From Euryarchaeota archaeon UBA36 (GTDB lineage: Archaea > Thermoplasmatota > Poseidoniia > Poseidoniales > Thalassarchaeaceae): a stretch of DNA of 9,879 bases. Below are positions 5,689 to 9,879 of the stretch, in pieces (the stretch's first letter is position 1; each line of letters starts with the position of its first letter). Below the pieces are notes generated by a model. That model saw nothing but the letters and a program-made list of their open reading frames with translations. It did not search any database and had not been told where the DNA came from. The stretch lies in contig DAJW01000156.1 in the NCBI GenBank assembly GCA_002496485.1, positions 1 to 9,879 on the forward strand, read 5' to 3'. The position numbers and the translations under genes were made by a program.

Positions 5689-6843
5689 TTATATTTTTGA
5701 ATTGTTCAAGGGATTCCATTGAATTATCTCTGACCAATCTCCTAAGTGTGCTGTTTTTCCATCAAATCTGATACTTCCTAGGAAGAGTTCAGCATCTGGT
5801 TTATCTATTGATATTTCTAGAAGTTTTTCTAATGGTCTATCTTTCAAAAATGCTCCAAATCTGTAATCGGAGTTTTGTAATTTACCCTCATCACCGTCTG
5901 GAGGGAGTCTCTCAAATAGTGCCACTGCAGATTCATAGTCGAATCGAACTAATTTGGCAACTTCATCTCGAAACATTTTCCCTGGAGTTAAGATACCATC
6001 ATTGACAGCTATCCACCAAGAAGGGCACCAAGCTTTCCATTCACAAAAACTACATGATTTTTCACTAGGAGTAGCTTGAAAGGGCAATGCAGAGGGAGAC
6101 ATTTTTTGCCATGCTTCAAATGCTTGATTAATCACGGAAGGGCCTGTTTCGATATACACTTTCTGGTTATTAGAGTACCAGCCCTCAACTGAAAGTGGCG
6201 GGTGATTTGGATTATTTATTGCTACTAAGTCTCGATAAAGTCGTAATTGTCGGCTAACTTTATTGTCTAATTTTAGTTCTGGTGGTTTTCCTGTTTTCAA
6301 ATCGGCAACAATCCATCCAATTGTTTTTCCTTCTTTAATTTCTGAAACTAGCAGATCTAGTCTTCCTGTGATTCTACCACATTCTGAGAATAGAGTTCCT
6401 TCATTTACAATAATAATTTTTTGTACAGATTTCCAAGAATTATAAGAAATTTCTGAAGTTTCTGAAATTTGTAAACCCGCCTTTGATAATAATATCTTGA
6501 CTGCGCCCAGTAATCCTTGAAATGATTTATCCCGTAATTCATCCTTCCATTTAGAGTGCCTGGGAGTATCTAGAAAGGTTTTCTTTTCTTTGGACCATTG
6601 CTTTTGAAAAATATCCGTACAAACTTCATCAAACCATCCTTTCTTATCCGTGTTAACTACTTCTAGATTGATATTACATATATCTTCGACAGAGTTATGT
6701 ATTACAGTTCCTATTGAGGCGGGCATACTAGCTTTCTTTGGTAATTTCTGTTTTGAAAGCCAGTATTTCCTGGGACATTCTTCAAATCTATTCCAAGAAG
6801 ATGGGGATAGTTGATGAGTATGAAAATCGATTTTTTCATCCAT
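5689..6843 (-). CDS. PD-(D/E)XK nuclease, RecB/Cas4-like, with Fe-S cysteines
   Basis: The 384-aa protein has the full RecB-family nuclease signature. SPSSWNRFEECPRKYWL (13-29) includes C23. GTVIHN has H49 (the alpha-helical His motif), GRLDLLVSE has D163, and WIVADLKTGKPP has the D181-x-K183 core. SRQLRLY gives the Q199-x3-Y203 motif. The C-terminal C264-x2-C267-x5-C273 cluster with C23 makes the four-cysteine [4Fe-4S] arrangement of Cas4 and AddB. Such enzymes cut or resect DNA with Mg2+ or Mn2+. The protein is longer than Cas4 (about 200 aa): about 110 residues lie between H49 and D163, and a domain at 290-384 of unknown fold, ending GDWSEIIQW, follows the last cysteine. No cas genes or CRISPR are near, so a housekeeping repair role is more likely. 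The ATG at 6843 lies just before the first motif. It is divergent from the second PAC2 gene. Confidence 0.9.
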   Translation of the reverse strand: MDEKIDFHTHQLSPSSWNRFEECPRKYWLSKQKLPKKASMPASIGTVIHNSVEDICNINLEVVNTDKKGWFDEVCTDIFQKQWSKEKKTFLDTPRHSKWKDELRDKSFQGLLGAVKILLSKAGLQISETSEISYNSWKSVQKIIIVNEGTLFSECGRITGRLDLLVSEIKEGKTIGWIVADLKTGKPPELKLDNKVSRQLRLYRDLVAINNPNHPPLSVEGWYSNNQKVYIETGPSVINQAFEAWQKMSPSALPFQATPSEKSCSFCEWKAWCPSWWIAVNDGILTPGKMFRDEVAKLVRFDYESAVALFERLPPDGDEGKLQNSDYRFGAFLKDRPLEKLLEISIDKPDAELFLGSIRFDGKTAHLGDWSEIIQWNPLNNSKI

Positions 6844-6860
6844 ATCTAATCATTCTCGTT

Positions 6861-6882
6861 GGGGATGCGGGGGTGGGAACGG
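6861..6882 (+). promoter_or_regulatory. G-rich tract in the nuclease-PAC2 divergent spacer
   Basis: The 68-bp spacer 6844-6911 contains G-runs at 6861-6864 (4), 6869-6873 (5), 6875-6877 (3) and 6881-6882 (2), a sharp contrast to the AT-rich surroundings. Three runs of at least three G plus a GG could form a two-layer or imperfect quadruplex. ATTATAG (6891-6897) nearby is a possible TATA element for either direction. Function is inferred only. Confidence 0.35.
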
Positions 6883-6911
6883 TTAACAGCATTATAGTCT
6901 CATTGAGCATC

Positions 6912-7715
6912 ATGGTAGGTGAGCCAACAGTAGATGTAGAAGAAAATTTGGATGCAGCAGGAGCATTGTTAGTTACATGTTTCCCTTCAGTTGGATTTGT
7001 TAGTAGTATTGTAGCTCATTATTTAGTTGATAAGTTGGAATTGGAATTAGTCGGTGGAATAAGGCACCCAGATTTAGCTGCAGTATGCCTAGTTCAAGAT
7101 GGAAAGCCATTACCACCAATTAGATTTTATTCTGGAGAGCCTATTTGTAATATGGAAAGTTGTGACAAAGTAGTTTTAATTGCATCAGAAATTCAAATTC
7201 CTGAAAAACTGAGTTTGCATTTGGCTACAGAAATAATTAATTGGATTAAAGTTAGTGGTGTTAGCTCATCTATAATGATAGATTCATTTGCTCAGGGAAT
7301 CGATAAAGGCCATAGTATCTTTGATGATCAAGAAGGAATCGACTCTATTCTAGGAATTGGATCAACTGATGGAGCACATCTAGTACTTAATCAAATCAAG
7401 GTTCCACTATTAAAGCAAGGAGTTGTAAGTGGCATGACCGGAGTAATGATGGGGGAATGTAGGAGGAGGAGGATTGATGCAATGGCTATTCTAGCGGAAA
7501 CTAACGGAGAAGTTGGTCAAGGAGTAATTCCAGATGCAAGAGCTGCGGCAAGAATCATAGGTTCAATGGATGTATTACTTCCTGCAGTTCAGCTCGATCC
7601 CGAACCTTTGCTAGAGGAAGCAAAGCGAATTGAGAGTCAAATTAGAGAAATGATGGCAGTTCACCTTAACCCTCCTCAGGATATGGTCGACTCGCAAACA
7701 GGAATGTTCGGATAA
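6912..7715 (+). CDS. PAC2-family protein, proteasome assembly chaperone-like (copy 2)
   Basis: This 267-aa paralog of the protein at 1640-2410 shares the same landmarks in order: TCFPSVGFVSSIVAHYLVDK (about 22-41), IRFYSGE (70-76), SEIQIPE (92-98), GVVSGMTGVMMGECRRRRID (170-189), IPDARAAAR (206-214) and a charged C-terminal helix, EPLLEEAKRIESQIREMM (231-248). The tail ends GMFG, hydrophobic-aromatic-any. That is a variant of the HbYX motif used to dock on 20S proteasome alpha rings, with Phe for Tyr. The frame stays open to an ATG at 6738, but that stretch runs antisense through the nuclease gene. I chose the ATG at 6912 because PAC2 homology begins about 20 residues later. Its TAA (7713-7715) abuts the ligA stop. 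Two PAC2 genes suggest PbaA- and PbaB-like roles or a heteromer (inference). Confidence 0.85.
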   Translation: MVGEPTVDVEENLDAAGALLVTCFPSVGFVSSIVAHYLVDKLELELVGGIRHPDLAAVCLVQDGKPLPPIRFYSGEPICNMESCDKVVLIASEIQIPEKLSLHLATEIINWIKVSGVSSSIMIDSFAQGIDKGHSIFDDQEGIDSILGIGSTDGAHLVLNQIKVPLLKQGVVSGMTGVMMGECRRRRIDAMAILAETNGEVGQGVIPDARAAARIIGSMDVLLPAVQLDPEPLLEEAKRIESQIREMMAVHLNPPQDMVDSQTGMFG

Positions 7716-9821
7716 CTAAAATTCTCCAAGATTAGTCTGTCTATCTCCAACTAAATTTTCAAGAATTTTGCCATCCAATAATAGTAGTAAATCACTTTCA
7801 GAGATTACCTTTACTCCAAGTCTATTTGCCTTATCCAATTTTGAACCCGCTGAATTTCCTGCTACTAAATAGTCTAATTTTGCAGAAACAGAAGATACCA
7901 CTTTTCCACCATCAGAGCTAATGGACAGAGCTATTTCTTTTCTTGATCTACTTAATGTCCCTGTGATACAAAAGGTTAGACCTGTTAGATTTCCAGTAGT
8001 ATTTTTTTCTTCCTCATCTAATATCTCTAAATGTTGTGATAGATCTAATATTATATCTCTTCTTTGAGAAATTTCATCGATTAATAATCCAGCTACAGTT
8101 TCACCAATTCCTTCAATTTTTACTAATTTGCTTATCGTACTTTCTCTATCCTTTGGTATCTCAATTAATTCATCAAATGTTCTAATTTCCGTGGTAATCA
8201 GGTTTGCTACCTCGGGTCCAATTCGAGGTAATCCTAAAGCAGAAATGAATTTGCTTAATGTTAATTTTTTACTAATTTTTATCTCATCGATAACCTTACT
8301 CGCCGATTTTGAAGCCATTCGTTCTAATTTTATTAAATCGCTGTGATTAAGACGATATAAATCCGCTATATTTTCAACTAACCCTTTTGAACATAATTGT
8401 TCAGCTAATTTTACTCCTATTCCATCCATACCAAGACTTCTGCACCAATATAGAATTGTTCTTTCTATTCTAGATGGACAAGATAAATTTGTACATCTAA
8501 TGAAAGCACCATCTTCAATCAATTCATTTGTACACCTTGGACATTTCGTAGGTGGTTCAACGATTTTTCTTTCTGGAATTGGTTCGGTAAAGGGTGATCC
8601 ATCGGAGTGTTTTCTATTTTCGATATCAGAGTTTTTAGCCTGACCAAGTACTTCTGTTATTTTCGGGATTACGTCGCCTCTTCGAACGATTCTAACCTTG
8701 TCACCTATCATTAGACCCAATCTTTCTACTTCTCCTTTATTATGCAAAGTTGTATTCTCAACCGTAACTCCTGAGACAGAAACCGGAGCTACTCTTGAAA
8801 CTGGAGTTACGTTACCTGTTCTTCCGGTTTGCCAAAATACATCCATTAGTACTGATATTGCCTCATCGGGCTGAAATTTCCATGCTAATGCCCATCTTGG
8901 ATGATGGGCAGTTTTGCCGATTAAATCTCTTTTATCTAATCTATCTAATTTTATTACTACTCCATCAATTTCCCATTCAAAAGATTCACGATTTTTCGAC
9001 CATTTATTTGTCTCTTCAATTAATTTATCTGTAATCTTTCTATCATCTTCGCCGATAATTACATGATTTCCGGCAACCTGAATCCCAACTTCTTTTAGCC
9101 AATCAATTTGCTGGGAGTCGAATCTAAATTCTGGATGGTTAGGGCTATCTGGATGTCTATCATTAATTTCGGGAAATTCAACACTGTAAGCAAAAAATTC
9201 TAAATCCTCGGATTTTCCTTTTCCTGAATCCAGATTTTTCTGTCTAAGAGCTCCTGCTGCTAGATTTCTAGGATTTGGGGCAATTTGAGAATATTTTTCT
9301 CTATATACCTGCAATGACATTACAACTTCCCCTCTTACATGACAATCGCCTTCCCATGAAATGGATTCGGGAATATTGGGAATTCTTCGTACATTTTGTG
9401 TAATATCTTCACCTCTAATACCATTACCTCTTGTGATAGCGCGTATTAGTCTCCCTCTTCTATACTCTAAAGAAAGGGCGGATCCATCCAGTTTGGGCTG
9501 ACAAACAAATCTTCTCCCATTTGCTGTTGTTTCAGTCACAAAATGCAAGATTTGTTCAGCTTCGTTTGCTTTATCCAGACTCTGCATTGGGAATAAGTGC
9601 TGAACTTTTGTTGTTCCGGGTGGTGGGTCAGAGCCAACTCTTCTCAACTGGGGGTGATTTGGATCTAAGATTTTCAATTCATCCCAGAGTTTATCATAAT
9701 CATTATCGGAAATTTCTGGTGAAGCTCTATTGTAATATAAGTCAGAATGATAGGATAATAATTTTGCAAGTTCATTAATCCTTTTCGATGCAGACGTATT
9801 TCTTTCCGACCCATCTGCCAT
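7716..9821 (-). CDS. ligA: NAD+-dependent DNA ligase LigA
   Basis: The 701-aa protein has every LigA domain in order. Domain Ia (about 12-70) has the YHSDLYYN NMN-binding motif. The adenylation domain has catalytic K110 in KLDG, TRGNGIRGEDIT (130-141), GEVV (164-167), EIDGVVIK (284-291) and WKFQPDE with K315. An OB-fold (about 325-395) has TGRTGNVTP, and a Cys4 zinc finger uses C427, C430, C443 and C448. Helix-hairpin-helix repeats cover about 465-590 (including LPRIGPEV and IEGIGETV), and a BRCT domain spans about 611-690. It seals nicks in replication and repair using NAD+. The length is slightly above the usual 670 or so and nothing essential is missing. The ATG at 9821 has GGAG 4 nt upstream. 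LigA is universal in bacteria but uncommon in archaea, which use ATP-dependent ligases, so transfer is likely if the host is archaeal. The ligA stop abuts that of PAC2 copy 2. Confidence 0.98.
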   Translation of the reverse strand: MADGSERNTSASKRINELAKLLSYHSDLYYNRASPEISDNDYDKLWDELKILDPNHPQLRRVGSDPPPGTTKVQHLFPMQSLDKANEAEQILHFVTETTANGRRFVCQPKLDGSALSLEYRRGRLIRAITRGNGIRGEDITQNVRRIPNIPESISWEGDCHVRGEVVMSLQVYREKYSQIAPNPRNLAAGALRQKNLDSGKGKSEDLEFFAYSVEFPEINDRHPDSPNHPEFRFDSQQIDWLKEVGIQVAGNHVIIGEDDRKITDKLIEETNKWSKNRESFEWEIDGVVIKLDRLDKRDLIGKTAHHPRWALAWKFQPDEAISVLMDVFWQTGRTGNVTPVSRVAPVSVSGVTVENTTLHNKGEVERLGLMIGDKVRIVRRGDVIPKITEVLGQAKNSDIENRKHSDGSPFTEPIPERKIVEPPTKCPRCTNELIEDGAFIRCTNLSCPSRIERTILYWCRSLGMDGIGVKLAEQLCSKGLVENIADLYRLNHSDLIKLERMASKSASKVIDEIKISKKLTLSKFISALGLPRIGPEVANLITTEIRTFDELIEIPKDRESTISKLVKIEGIGETVAGLLIDEISQRRDIILDLSQHLEILDEEEKNTTGNLTGLTFCITGTLSRSRKEIALSISSDGGKVVSSVSAKLDYLVAGNSAGSKLDKANRLGVKVISESDLLLLLDGKILENLVGDRQTNLGEF

Positions 9822-9855
9822 GCTGCTCCAAAGAGGCGTACATCTTCAAACTGAT

Positions 9856-9879
9856 TGGTGGGCCTGCCAGGATTTGAAC
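9856..9879 (-). tRNA. 3' end of a tRNA, type not determinable, cut by the window edge
   Basis: Minus strand, read from the edge: G53, T-loop TTCAAAT, T-stem 3' side CCTGG, acceptor 3' side CAGGCCC, discriminator A and encoded CCA (9856-9858). The 5' acceptor strand should be GGGCCTG, outside the window. The anticodon is not visible, so the amino acid cannot be assigned. It lies 34 bp upstream of ligA on the same strand, so ligA may share its transcript or start between them. Confidence 0.85.

Noticed and set aside
5689..6843. CRISPR-Cas locus suggested by the Cas4-like nuclease
   Set aside because: No repeat-spacer array and no cas1, cas2 or effector gene is in the window, and the protein is much longer than Cas4.
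6738..6911. In-frame 58-residue N-terminal extension of PAC2 copy 2, including a P-loop-like GDAGVGT
   Set aside because: Most of it lies antisense inside the well-supported nuclease gene, and PAC2 homology begins after the ATG at 6912. The glycine motif is a product of the G-rich spacer and lacks the GK(S/T) of a Walker A.
3921..9879. Genomic island bounded by two tRNA genes
   Set aside because: No integrase, no repeated tRNA 3' end and no mobile genes lie between them; the tRNA ends differ in sequence, and the contents look like core genes.

Overview
The window looks like chromosomal DNA from a streamlined, AT-rich archaeon. A planktonic euryarchaeon of the Poseidoniia type (Marine Group II/III) is the best guess, but this is inference and no rRNA is present to fix it. 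The strongest lineage evidence is an Arg tRNA with anticodon GCG; bacteria normally read these codons with an A34 (ACG) tRNA. Two PAC2-family proteins (archaeal proteasome-assembly-chaperone type), TATA-like boxes shortly upstream of several start codons, and mostly weak or absent Shine-Dalgarno sites agree with this. Three genes have a bacterial flavour: a full-length NfuA, an NAD+-dependent DNA ligase LigA, and a MoaA much like bacterial ones. Older transfer from bacteria is plausible.

Layout, left to right. (1) 1-1639: moaA (minus, cut at the window edge) and nfuA (plus) diverge from an 82-bp spacer holding two overlapping inverted repeats. Both belong to Fe-S biology: MoaA carries two [4Fe-4S] clusters and NfuA is an Fe-S carrier. 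(2) 1640-2410: a first PAC2 protein (minus), whose stop codon abuts that of nfuA. (3) 2516-3458: a plus-strand pair, an unrecognised 184-aa protein possibly with a winged-helix end, and a pentapeptide-repeat protein 4 bp downstream. (4) 3461-3871: a hotdog-fold thioesterase (minus), convergent on the pentapeptide gene with a 2-bp gap. (5) 3921-3996: tRNA-Arg(GCG), minus. (6) 4039-5629: a PKD-domain lipoprotein and a 140-aa protein overlapping its end by 17 bp (minus). (7) 5689-6843: a RecB/Cas4-like PD-(D/E)XK nuclease with a four-cysteine Fe-S signature (minus). (8) 6912-7715: a second PAC2 protein (plus), divergent from the nuclease across a G-rich spacer. (9) 7716-9821: ligA (minus), stop to stop with the second PAC2 gene. 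(10) 9856-9879: the 3' end of another tRNA (minus), upstream of ligA.

How the genes may work together: molybdenum-cofactor synthesis and Fe-S delivery on the left, proteasome assembly through the two PAC2 paralogs, and DNA repair or replication (Fe-S nuclease, LigA) on the right. The cell-surface lipoprotein and the small partner genes have no assignable role. Genes are packed tightly: all three convergent pairs have gaps of 0, 2 and 0 bp, so transcription must end inside the opposing gene. No stretch longer than 300 bp lacks a gene. I see no insertion sequence, integrase, CRISPR array or clear island boundary.
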